Assembly: GCA_022837185.1 (NCBI GenBank)
Contig: JALHJD010000152.1
Coordinates: 1 to 7,155 of the forward strand
From: Desulfobacteraceae bacterium
GTDB taxonomy: Bacteria > Desulfobacterota > Desulfobulbia > Desulfobulbales > Desulfobulbaceae
Length of the DNA stretch: 7,155 nt
Direction of reading: 5' to 3'
In this document: one piece after another, positions 1 through 6,580 of the stretch
Numbering within the stretch: position 1 is the stretch's first letter
How the letters are laid out: each line of letters opens with the position of its first letter
The notes under the pieces: generated by a model
Seen by the model: only the letters and a program-made list of their open reading frames with translations
Told to the model about the DNA's origin: nothing
Database searches by the model: none
Translations under genes and position numbers: made by a program

Positions 1-616
1 ACAGATCCCGGTCACGTTCCGTAAAAAAATCATCGGGCACCACATCCTGGAGAAGCCGAACCTTATCCGGTTTGATCCCGAAATCCCTGACAAGCAGCCG
101 GCAGCTCGCCTCGGATGAGCAGAAAAAGAAGTCCGGCAATCTGCAGATAATCCGTTCAATGTGATGAAATAACTTGAGGACGGCGGGGAACGATCGAAAA
201 GCTCCGTAGGCCGCCAGCTCACCGGCGAGACTGCCCTGCATATCCATTATCAGGGGGAGCCGCCGCCAGAAAAGCAGGATGCGCACGGACCAGCCGATCA
301 GGGCACCCTCGTGGAGATGGGCATGCAATATATCCGGCCGTTCCCGCCAGACCGTCCAGAGGACCAGCAGGAAAAGAAAGGTATCGGCAATGAATCTGAA
401 TGGAGAATATCCCGCCTCCAGTTTATTGTAGCCTGGTATGCGGGGGATCCTCCGTATATCGATGCCCTCGACCCCCTTGCCGTGGTGATAGGTGCAGAGG
501 ATAATCCTGACGGACTGGCCGCGGAGCGAATATATTTCGTTGCGAATGCGGATGTGACACCCCCGATCGGCAAAAAATGGGGTCGGGGCGATATGTATGA
601 CCTTCAACGTGCGCAC
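1..616 (-). CDS. GT4-family (GT-B fold) glycosyltransferase, N-terminal part, cut by the left edge
   Basis: The 205 visible residues form the acceptor-side Rossmann domain of a GT-B glycosyltransferase of family GT4, which transfers a sugar from a nucleotide-sugar donor to a growing glycan, usually at the cytoplasmic face of the membrane. The start reads VRTLKVIHIAPTPFFADRG: a first beta strand (residues 4-9) followed by the loop with D17-R18-G19 and H21, as usual in this family. A hydrophobic stretch lies at about 76-90, then PDILHAHLHEG (94-104) and DMQGSL (125-130), both typical N-domain motifs. The C-terminal donor-binding domain lies outside the window. I chose the GTG at 614-616 because an AGGG (622-625) sits five bases upstream and an in-frame TGA lies eight codons before it. 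A TTG three codons further in (605-607) would give the more usual MKVIHIAP start but is poorly spaced from that AGGG. The gene lies 51 bases after the flavoprotein gene, same strand. The family is clear; the sugar and linkage cannot be read. Confidence 0.88.
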   Translation of the reverse strand, partial: MRTLKVIHIAPTPFFADRGCHIRIRNEIYSLRGQSVRIILCTYHHGKGVEGIDIRRIPRIPGYNKLEAGYSPFRFIADTFLFLLVLWTVWRERPDILHAHLHEGALIGWSVRILLFWRRLPLIMDMQGSLAGELAAYGAFRSFPAVLKLFHHIERIICRLPDFFFCSSEASCRLLVRDFGIKPDKVRLLQDVVPDDFFTERDRDL

Positions 617-667
617 AGTTTCCCTGCGGGATGTTTGTCAGCGGATGGCGGGCACCGGGTTTTCCCG

Positions 668-2347
668 TCAACCCGATCGATAGCGGTACCTTTCATTAAC
701 CGCGGCTATCTGCCGCTCCCGTTCCTGGGCGTCCCAACCCAGGAGATCGCCCATGATCTCCGCGCTCCGGACCAGCGCTTCCTGTCCGGGATGCCCCGTG
801 GTCCCCAGGCCCGTCCTCCTGAATACGACGTCTTCGAGGGTTTGGGCCATTTCCTCTGCAACGGCCAGGTACACTTCAACTTCCAGGGTAAATGCGGCGG
901 GATGCAGTCTGGTCAGCATGTTCCTGTGCAGGCCGGTTTCGACAACATGGTCGCTTTCCGCCCCATGATACCGGATCAGGTGGCTGATGACATCCTGATC
1001 CAGGCGGGAGGAATATTTCTCCAGGCAACGGCGTCGGAATTTCTCCAGATCATCGATGTCCCCTTCACTCAGCCTGACCTCAACGGTCCGGCAGGGAGAG
1101 GACGGGGCGGGCAATTTGCCCGCGGCCAGGTTGACGGTTTTCTCGGCCACCAGGCGGGCGGTCGTATACTTGGCCCCCAGGGCGGTGACAATGCCGTCGA
1201 TGGCATCGGACCTGGCGTGATCGATGATCTGGTAGTCCCCCGTCCCCTGGTAGGTGTCCTTTTTTATCTTCCTGGAAATCAGGGGGTACAGACCCGTAAA
1301 GGCGTAAAACACATCGCTTCGGGCCAGATTGAGACCCGGCACGGACCTGTTGATTTCCTCCAGAAATTCTTCGATATCCTTTTCGCTGACCCGTATGTCG
1401 TCCGGACTGCCGCTGAACGGCACATTGGTGGTCCCGATCAGGGACCGGTTGCGCCACGGAATGATGAAAAAATGACGCCCGCCCCTGGTGATCAGTCCTT
1501 CTGTCTTCTGCCTGGTCGTCAAGGCAAGGGCGTACCTGTCTTCCACCTGCCTGGCGACCAGGTGGACCCCCCGCGAAAACCCTGTTATTTCCTTTTTCAG
1601 GTGCAGGGCGGGGACGCTTCGGTTTACCGCCTGGACATAGGGACCCGCGGCATTGATGACCAGGGCGGCCCTGACCGGAAAACTCGTCCCCGTCAGGACA
1701 TCTTTTACCAGGGCACCGGTGACCCGGGATCCCTCCCTCAGTAATTCGACAACCTCGGCATAATTGGCGGCCGCGGCGCCGTTATGGACGGCGGTCTTGA
1801 CGAAAGCCAGAACCATCCGCTCGGAACTGTACATATGGGATTCCCACAACTCCTGCGCGCCGGTGATCCCTCCGATTCCCTGTAAAAAAGGAACACGCCG
1901 GAACAGTTCTCCGGGTTGATAAAACCGCGCCCGGGGCGGTCTTTTCCCGGAATCACGAATGAGTCCGGTCAATCCGGCACAAATCCCCCGATAGATATGC
2001 ATGGCGGCCTTCAGGGCAAGGGCTCCCTGCATCACTGCTTCTTTCCTGGTCGGGATAAGGAACGGCACCCATTGGGTCAGATGCGGCGCCACATGCTGCA
2101 GAATTGCCTGTTCCCTCGCGGATTCCCGTATTTTCCACAACTGGGCTTTGGGAAGGTAGCGAATCCCGCCGTGCAGCAGCTTGGATGAAGCGGAGGATGT
2201 AAATCCGCCGAAATCTCCTTTCTCAACAAGGGCGACCGCAAGTCCGCGCAACGCTGCGTCATGGGCGATGCAGGCGCCGGTAATGCCTCCGCCGATGACA
2301 AGGACATCGAAGGTTTTGCCGCCAAGACTCTGAATATCTCTTTTCAT
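668..2347 (-). CDS. FAD-dependent glycerol-3-phosphate dehydrogenase family protein (GlpD/GlpA-like)
   Basis: This 559-residue flavoprotein belongs to the family that oxidises sn-glycerol 3-phosphate to dihydroxyacetone phosphate and passes electrons to quinone at the inner membrane. An N-terminal Rossmann motif GGGITG (19-24) binds FAD, with the acidic strand end VEKGDFGG at 41-48. SSKLLHGGIRYL (54-65) is the GlpD signature. IGTTN (304-308), GLYPL (352-356) and GAKYTTAR (391-398) match the FAD/substrate part, and EEMAQTLEDVVFRRT (498-512) marks the usual C-terminal helical domain. The length is that of GlpD/GlpA. I see no membrane helix, consistent with peripheral attachment. I start at the ATG at 2345-2347 because family members begin with a similar MKRD segment just before the FAD fold. 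An ATG at 2411-2413 would add 22 unlike residues. The ribosome site is weak (GGA, 12 bases upstream). Motif changes from the usual GGKLTTYR and IGTTD leave room for another polyol-phosphate or sugar substrate. Glycosyltransferase and acyltransferase neighbours suggest a role in glycan synthesis rather than glycerol catabolism. Confidence 0.87.
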   Translation of the reverse strand: MKRDIQSLGGKTFDVLVIGGGITGACIAHDAALRGLAVALVEKGDFGGFTSSASSKLLHGGIRYLPKAQLWKIRESAREQAILQHVAPHLTQWVPFLIPTRKEAVMQGALALKAAMHIYRGICAGLTGLIRDSGKRPPRARFYQPGELFRRVPFLQGIGGITGAQELWESHMYSSERMVLAFVKTAVHNGAAAANYAEVVELLREGSRVTGALVKDVLTGTSFPVRAALVINAAGPYVQAVNRSVPALHLKKEITGFSRGVHLVARQVEDRYALALTTRQKTEGLITRGGRHFFIIPWRNRSLIGTTNVPFSGSPDDIRVSEKDIEEFLEEINRSVPGLNLARSDVFYAFTGLYPLISRKIKKDTYQGTGDYQIIDHARSDAIDGIVTALGAKYTTARLVAEKTVNLAAGKLPAPSSPCRTVEVRLSEGDIDDLEKFRRRCLEKYSSRLDQDVISHLIRYHGAESDHVVETGLHRNMLTRLHPAAFTLEVEVYLAVAEEMAQTLEDVVFRRTGLGTTGHPGQEALVRSAEIMGDLLGWDAQERERQIAAVNERYRYRSG

Positions 2348-2373
2348 ATTGTCACAACATCCGTCAAACGAGG

Positions 2374-2408
2374 AAAAACAGGGCCTGCCACCGCACCGGG
2401 AGCCCCGT
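2374..2408 (-). terminator. Possible weak intrinsic terminator between the acyltransferase and flavoprotein genes
   Basis: On the minus strand ACGGGGC (2402-2408) can pair with GCCCTGT (2378-2384), a seven-pair stem with one G-T wobble. The 17-base loop can itself form CCG-GTG-CGG. A run of four further T follows at once (2374-2377), giving five T in a row counting the last stem base. The position in the 147-base gap, downstream of the acyltransferase stop, fits a terminator or attenuator. The stem is short and the loop long, so efficiency would be partial at best. I see no convincing promoter after it. Confidence 0.3.
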
Positions 2409-2494
2409 ATCATCCGGCGCCAAACCTGCCCAGCGGCCGCCGCCTCTGCCGCCGATCAGGGGTAATACTTCCGGCATGGAGTCAAGCGTGCCGC

Positions 2495-4132
2495 CTACCG
2501 GGTAAAGGGTCGCTCTATGAAGGCATACGTAAAACAGGAGACAATATACGCTGCCGTGATCGTCAGGATGAACATCGGAATGCCGGTGACAAAAATTCCG
2601 GTATAATGTTCAATACCCGACCTCAGGGTCTTCATAATCACCGGGTGCAGCACATAGACGCTGAAACTGACAATACCTATGGCCCGCAGCGGTATCAGGG
2701 ACAGGAGCCTGTCAAGGATGGTGTTGTCCGCCCCGATAATGCAGAATATGAATATTGCCGCGGCAATCCCGTACCATTGATAATAAGTGAGGCCGGGGAT
2801 GGACTTGATCCCCCACATCGTGCCGGTCGTTCCCAGCAGAAATCCCACCAGCAGCACCAGCCCTATCCAGGAGAAGACCTGCCGGTTGACACGTTCATGC
2901 CAGACCTGATTCAATCGGGAATGCAGGTAAACGCCGTAATAGAGATAGGACGACATCATTCCGGAGAGGAAGATCCCGGCAAAAAGCAGCAGGTCCTGAC
3001 GATTCATGCCGTACAGGGAGAATACTTCGCGGGTCAGGTATTTGTTCGACAGGAAGGTGAGCACGGCAAGGCCGGCTATGATCAGCCACGGCCTGCCTCG
3101 GAACAGGAGATAATTCATCGCCATGATAAAGGGAACGGAAAGATAAAAGACCATCTCCTGGTTTATCACCCAGAGGACACCGTCGCCCTGCAGGAACATG
3201 AAATGACGGAATGCCTCATCGTATCGCATGTTCATGAGGAAAATCACAGTCAGGTACGCATAATAGAGCGGAACAATCCGCCTGATGCGCCGGGAGAAGA
3301 AATGAGTCATGTATTGCAGGGACAGCGCATTCTCCGGGTGTTTGACAAAGGGTTTGGCCAGCAGGAAACCGCTCAGCGCCATGAACAGCCAAACCCCGAT
3401 GGCCCCAATGCCGATCACCTGGCCGATGGTGTGATCGGCCACGATAATCAGGGCGGCAAGACCGCGCAACCCGTCGAGCGAAGTGATGTTTTTGCCGGAA
3501 GAGGGCTTCTTGCGCGTAATGTCGTACAGCGCCGGGAAGGAGGCGTAGTCGAACCGCAGGAGGAACCGGAACAGAACGGCGGCAAAAGCAAGGGCAATAC
3601 CGTAGGGCACAATCAGGTTTCCCTTTATGAGGGGAGCGGTGGCGACAAGATACGGATCCTCGACCCCGGAAACAATGGCGACGTGATCCCTTTCCAGGGC
3701 CATGGATACGTCTTCCCTGCCCGGCCTGAACAGTGCATGAACGGCCTGGGCGTCGTAGTGAACGGGCTTGGCAAAGTGGCTGAGCAGAGTAATCCCGTAA
3801 ATTCTGACCGTACCCGGCTGGTCGCCCGTATCGAGCCGGGTCCTGTTGACCGGGCTGTCCCCCATCTGGATGGCAACGGTTGTCCTTGCTCCCTCCTCGA
3901 CCATGTCCGACTTTCTTGAATACTCCTCCTGGAAGCTGATCCTGCGGAAGGAGTTGCTGTAATAGATCTGAAATCTGTCCGGGTGGTCGAATTCCGCCTC
4001 GATCTGGATGACCGAGGCGGCAGGCCAGACGGACAGAACCACGCCCAGAAGAACAACAAAGACTCCGGCCGCGACACCAAGCGAGACCAGTGCCCTTCCG
4101 TACGACGCTGCAAAAATACGTATCCTCTCCAC
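2495..4132 (-). CDS. Acyltransferase-3 family membrane protein with an N-terminal extracytoplasmic domain
   Basis: This 545-residue integral membrane protein probably O-acylates (most often O-acetylates) a surface glycan or its lipid-linked precursor, as OafA/OpgC-type enzymes do. The acyltransferase-3 domain spans about 215-545. Its family marks are DGLRGLAAL with H234 (220-234, the conserved histidine region), GVWLFMALSGFLL (246-258), RRIRRIVPLYY (281-291), W321 and E326 before FYLSVPF, FSVYVLHP (490-497) and the terminal ERPF (540-543). About ten hydrophobic helices are visible. Unusually, this is preceded by a helix at about 15-37, a soluble segment at 38-172 and a second helix at about 173-193. 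The soluble segment has alternating strand-like stretches and TRLDTGDQPGTVRIYGI (98-114), resembling beta-sandwich modules seen in other glycan-locus membrane proteins. GTG at 4130-4132 is the start: a strong ribosome site lies eight bases upstream, and the next methionine would be M76, losing the first helix. The preceding small gene ends three bases upstream, so translation is probably coupled. The acyl donor and target are unknown. Confidence 0.88.
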   Translation of the reverse strand: MERIRIFAASYGRALVSLGVAAGVFVVLLGVVLSVWPAASVIQIEAEFDHPDRFQIYYSNSFRRISFQEEYSRKSDMVEEGARTTVAIQMGDSPVNRTRLDTGDQPGTVRIYGITLLSHFAKPVHYDAQAVHALFRPGREDVSMALERDHVAIVSGVEDPYLVATAPLIKGNLIVPYGIALAFAAVLFRFLLRFDYASFPALYDITRKKPSSGKNITSLDGLRGLAALIIVADHTIGQVIGIGAIGVWLFMALSGFLLAKPFVKHPENALSLQYMTHFFSRRIRRIVPLYYAYLTVIFLMNMRYDEAFRHFMFLQGDGVLWVINQEMVFYLSVPFIMAMNYLLFRGRPWLIIAGLAVLTFLSNKYLTREVFSLYGMNRQDLLLFAGIFLSGMMSSYLYYGVYLHSRLNQVWHERVNRQVFSWIGLVLLVGFLLGTTGTMWGIKSIPGLTYYQWYGIAAAIFIFCIIGADNTILDRLLSLIPLRAIGIVSFSVYVLHPVIMKTLRSGIEHYTGIFVTGIPMFILTITAAYIVSCFTYAFIERPFTR

Positions 4133-4135
4133 CGG

Positions 4136-4417
4136 CTACACCCCTTCCCTGTGCGTTGAATCCTCTTCAACCTTCCCCTGCCGCAGTCTCTCCCGCAACC
4201 TGTAGAGGGCGTTCAACTGCCGCTCGTACCGGATCAGGACTCCAAACAGCGGCCTGCCCAAGTAATGCAGGAGGGAGAAAATCACCAGGCACCTGAAGCC
4301 CGCGCCGCCCCGGTAATTGCCCAGGGGAAGGCAGCGGGCCAGCAGTTGGTGCCGGAACACCCGCAGAATCGGGTTCCCGGTGACGTCGCCGTTTTTATGC
4401 AGTACTGATCTGTCCAT
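4136..4417 (-). CDS. Small basic protein of unknown function (93 residues)
   Basis: I do not recognise this protein. It begins MDRSVLHKNGDVTG, has many arginines, and contains one hydrophobic stretch with FRCLVIFSLLHYLGRPLFGVLI (about 46-67) flanked by basic residues. It ends in a charged helix with RYERQLNALYRLRERLRQGK, which could be amphipathic or a short coiled coil. The pattern would suit a monotopic or membrane-bound small protein. It may also be a remnant or relative of a glycosyltransferase C-terminal tail, which I could not establish. The ATG at 4415-4417 is chosen because it follows the HAD-like gene by 23 bases; a longer reading from 4531 would overlap that gene by about 90 bases with a proline- and glutamine-rich segment that looks like an out-of-frame shadow. 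The ribosome site is only moderate (GGGAG, 12 bases upstream). The tight spacing to both neighbours supports it being a real member of the operon. Confidence 0.6.
   Translation of the reverse strand: MDRSVLHKNGDVTGNPILRVFRHQLLARCLPLGNYRGGAGFRCLVIFSLLHYLGRPLFGVLIRYERQLNALYRLRERLRQGKVEEDSTHREGV
4141..4150 (-). promoter_or_regulatory. Ribosome binding site for the GTG-started acyltransferase gene
   Basis: The minus strand reads AGGGAAGGGG here, ending eight bases before the GTG at 4130-4132. It lies inside the last codons of the upstream 93-residue gene, whose TAG is at 4136-4138. The strength and spacing decide the GTG start, and the position means that ribosomes finishing the small gene end directly on this site, which favours translational coupling. 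Confidence 0.7.
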
Positions 4418-4440
4418 GTCGTCCGTGTGCTCCCGTTGTC

Positions 4441-6519
4441 CTATTCGTTGAGCCGGTCCTTGATGTGCCGCAGGAAATACCGGATCCTGAGCAGGGGGCT
4501 GAACCTGAGCACCATCGGCGACCTGTCCCACAGGGGCGGCCGGGAATTGGCGTACCTGGGCAGGGGTTTCTTTTCGCCGTGAAAATCATCCAGATGGTGC
4601 CGGTGCTTGATCTTCATGACCTCGCCGGTGGTCGGGAAGGCCAGCTTGCTGGTCAGCAGGTAGTTGAGCCAGGGCTTGTAGTCGTCGAGCGAATAGCCCA
4701 GCAGGGCCGATGCCGCCCCAAACCGGGCCGCCCCGTCGATGATTCCTTCCTGCAGGGGGGAAAAATGCCTGTCCTGCTCGTGTTCGGCCCTGCCGGTGGC
4801 GTCGTCCACCCGGCGGAACTCGAGTTCATAGCCCTTGTCGGTCAGCCGGTAGCGGTTCAGGGTCGGATGGGGCGCCCTGCACGCCTCTTCAAAGACATCC
4901 CGGGCGTAGAGAACGAAACTGCCGGCCAGGTCAAATCGGTTGCGGTCGTAGATGATCCCCTCGATATAGTTGTCCGGGGTGGCCGGATAGGGAATGCCCC
5001 GGGTCGCGCAGAACAGGAAGCCGTGGCAGCGGGGCTTGTCCGGCCGATGAGTGACGGCCTCGTACAGAAAGCGCTGGATCGTCCCCAGCCAGCCGATGTC
5101 GACGATGGCCACATCGCCCTGGGCGAAAAAACCGGCCTGCTCCAGGTAGAGCTGCAGGGCATCGTTGAAGGGCCGGACCCGGTCCCTGACAGCCGCCTGG
5201 AAGTCCTCATCCTCGAGCATTTCATTGAACCGCAGCCTGTTTCTGGGATCATAGCCTTCGTGGTGGGGGCTGAGGGTGGTCTCCGGGGCCAGCTTGTGCC
5301 GCTGCAGGTGGGGAAGCAGGGCATTGACATCCAGGTCGAAGATCCGGCAGACATCCCGGAAATCGCGGTTGCCCACGGGCAGGAAGGCGATGTCGGCATT
5401 GGTCCTGGTCAGCCCCTGGTAGGCGCAGCTCGCCCCGGCCAGCGCCATCCGGCTCACATAGAGATATTCCGCGGCCGGCAGCCGCCCGTCGGGAAACAGC
5501 GCCGGGGCAATCGCTTCCCACACCTTTTTGAAGGTCCACCCCTCGCGCGACAGGAAGAAGATTTTCGCTATCCGCAGGTCCCGGCAGCGTTCGGCTATCT
5601 GCTGGACCATGGCGCCGATCAGCGGTGCGAAAAAATTAAACCCTTCGATGTAGAGGGGATGCCGTTCGACGTTTTCACCCTCGAGGGGCATCATGAGCTG
5701 CTGCAGGATCCGGCCGCGCCAGAACGGCCTGCCCTGGCTGTAATTGTAGTACCGCTTGACAAGCGCCTTGCGCCATTTTTCCGACCCGTCATGCAGGACC
5801 AGGGCCCGGATGCCGAATTCCGCCGGCCGCAGCCCGTCCGAGACGGGATTGTCCCCCACATGCAGCCATGACGCCGTATCCAGCCCGTACGCATCCCGCA
5901 GGCGGACAAAACCCTTGCCCGAGGCCTTGGCCAGGAAGGTGTCGGCCGAGGACACAACCGCCTCGGCGTATTCCATCAGGCCCGCATTGGCGGCCAGCCG
6001 CTCCAGATGGGAGGCGGGCAGATAAATGTCCGAGATGATGAAAATCCGTTTGCCCTGCCCCTTCAGCTCCCGCAGCCAGTCGCCGAATTCCCGCCGCACC
6101 ACCAGCATGGTCGATTCCATGGCCAGTTCATAGTCCGTCACCCGGGTCAGGAGATCCTCCTCCATCCGCTTCCCGAAAATAGTTGCCAGGGTTTCCCGCA
6201 TGAACTGGGGATAGCAGGCCTCCAGGTCCTCGAACTGTTCGCCGGTCGCGCACCGATGGCGCTTCTCGATGTCGTCGCGCAGGCGCTGCACCCTGTTCCA
6301 CGACCAGTTGAGCCCCGCTTCCCCCGCCAGGGCGGCAATAAACCTGGCCACCGGCAGCTTGACCAGGTCGGGATCATGAATCCGCCGGATCAGGAGGGTG
6401 TCGAACAGGTCGAACGAAATAACGGACAGCGATGCCGACCGCCTCCGTCCCTCCTCAACCAGCTTGCGTATGGAATAAAAAATTTTCACTTCGAGGCGAT
6501 ATTCTCCAGCCGCCGGCAT
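4441..6519 (-). CDS. HAD-like hydrolase of the glycan-locus type (COG5610-like) with a large C-terminal region
   Basis: This 692-residue soluble protein has an N-terminal HAD domain (about 30-245). Motif I is SFDLFDTLL (35-43, nucleophile D37), motif II IFIISDIYLP (159-168, S163), the motif III lysine is probably K202 in ASGKG, and motif IV is HVGDNPVSDG (220-229, D223 and D228). A helical cap lies between motifs I and II. The position two after the nucleophile is F39, not the usual general-acid aspartate, so plain phosphatase activity is uncertain. After about 280 comes a long region with KIFFLSREGW (319-328), EYLYVSRMAL (351-360) and VAIVDIGWLGTIQRFL (470-485). I recall this architecture from proteins annotated COG5610 beside glycosyltransferase genes; their reaction is not known to me. 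I chose the ATG at 6517-6519, with GGAAGG nine bases upstream. An ATG at 6645 would add 42 odd residues overlapping the GT2 gene, and a GTG at 6487-6489 is a possible shorter start. No signal peptide, so the protein is probably cytoplasmic. Confidence 0.82.
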   Translation of the reverse strand: MPAAGEYRLEVKIFYSIRKLVEEGRRRSASLSVISFDLFDTLLIRRIHDPDLVKLPVARFIAALAGEAGLNWSWNRVQRLRDDIEKRHRCATGEQFEDLEACYPQFMRETLATIFGKRMEEDLLTRVTDYELAMESTMLVVRREFGDWLRELKGQGKRIFIISDIYLPASHLERLAANAGLMEYAEAVVSSADTFLAKASGKGFVRLRDAYGLDTASWLHVGDNPVSDGLRPAEFGIRALVLHDGSEKWRKALVKRYYNYSQGRPFWRGRILQQLMMPLEGENVERHPLYIEGFNFFAPLIGAMVQQIAERCRDLRIAKIFFLSREGWTFKKVWEAIAPALFPDGRLPAAEYLYVSRMALAGASCAYQGLTRTNADIAFLPVGNRDFRDVCRIFDLDVNALLPHLQRHKLAPETTLSPHHEGYDPRNRLRFNEMLEDEDFQAAVRDRVRPFNDALQLYLEQAGFFAQGDVAIVDIGWLGTIQRFLYEAVTHRPDKPRCHGFLFCATRGIPYPATPDNYIEGIIYDRNRFDLAGSFVLYARDVFEEACRAPHPTLNRYRLTDKGYELEFRRVDDATGRAEHEQDRHFSPLQEGIIDGAARFGAASALLGYSLDDYKPWLNYLLTSKLAFPTTGEVMKIKHRHHLDDFHGEKKPLPRYANSRPPLWDRSPMVLRFSPLLRIRYFLRHIKDRLNE

Positions 6520-6528
6520 GGCGGGAAA

Positions 6529-6534
6529 CCTTCC
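6529..6534 (-). promoter_or_regulatory. Ribosome binding site supporting the 6519 start of the HAD-like gene
   Basis: The minus strand reads GGAAGG, nine bases before the ATG at 6517-6519. It is the best match in the 61-base gap and is the main reason for preferring this start over the ATG at 6645 or the GTG at 6489. It lies just downstream of the GC-rich hairpin at 6542-6567. Confidence 0.5.
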
Positions 6535-6541
6535 GGACCAT

Positions 6542-6567
6542 GGCCGGCCCGCGGGCGGCTGCCGGCC
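6542..6567 (-). other. Strong GC-rich hairpin between the GT2 and HAD-like genes
   Basis: The outer arms GGCCGGC and GCCGGCC (6561-6567 and 6542-6548 on the minus strand) pair perfectly over seven bases. Inside them CCG and CGG (6556-6558 and 6549-6551) pair around a four-base loop, with a two-base bulge on one side. There is no T run after it, so it is not a standard intrinsic terminator. It sits between the GT2 stop and the ribosome site of the next gene, where a stable stem could end 3' decay of the upstream message or modulate initiation. The pairing is seen directly; the role is inferred. Confidence 0.5.
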
Positions 6568-6580
6568 CCCGCATTGTTTT

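Noticed and set aside
656..667. Small perfect hairpin CGGG-AAAA-CCCG directly after the flavoprotein stop
   Set aside because: Only four pairs and no T run after it, so I do not call it a terminator.
423..671. Minus-strand 82-codon open frame overlapping the GT4 gene
   Set aside because: It is in a different frame from the GT4 protein, has no family motif and stops early. The GT4 frame from 616 is open to the window edge with clear domain motifs.
311..1744. Long plus-strand open frame (477 codons) opposite the flavoprotein gene
   Set aside because: It lies codon-in-register antisense to the flavoprotein, with its first codon base opposite the third base of the sense codon. In that register antisense stops need sense TTA, CTA or TCA, which are rare in GC-rich genes. 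Its product is rich in Gly, Pro, Arg and Gln with no recognisable motif.
2348..2413. 22-residue N-terminal extension of the flavoprotein from an ATG at 2413
   Set aside because: The extra cysteine- and arginine-rich residues do not resemble the family start, and the segment overlaps the terminator-like hairpin.
2261..3919. Long plus-strand open frame (552 codons) opposite the acyltransferase gene
   Set aside because: It is in the same antisense register as above and runs across the intergenic gap. The product is hydrophilic and low in motif content, whereas the minus strand gives a clear acyltransferase-3.
4465..5871. Long plus-strand open frame (468 codons) opposite the HAD-like gene
   Set aside because: It is again in-register antisense to a gene with all HAD motifs. 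It is explained by the scarcity of TTA, CTA and TCA codons in the real gene.
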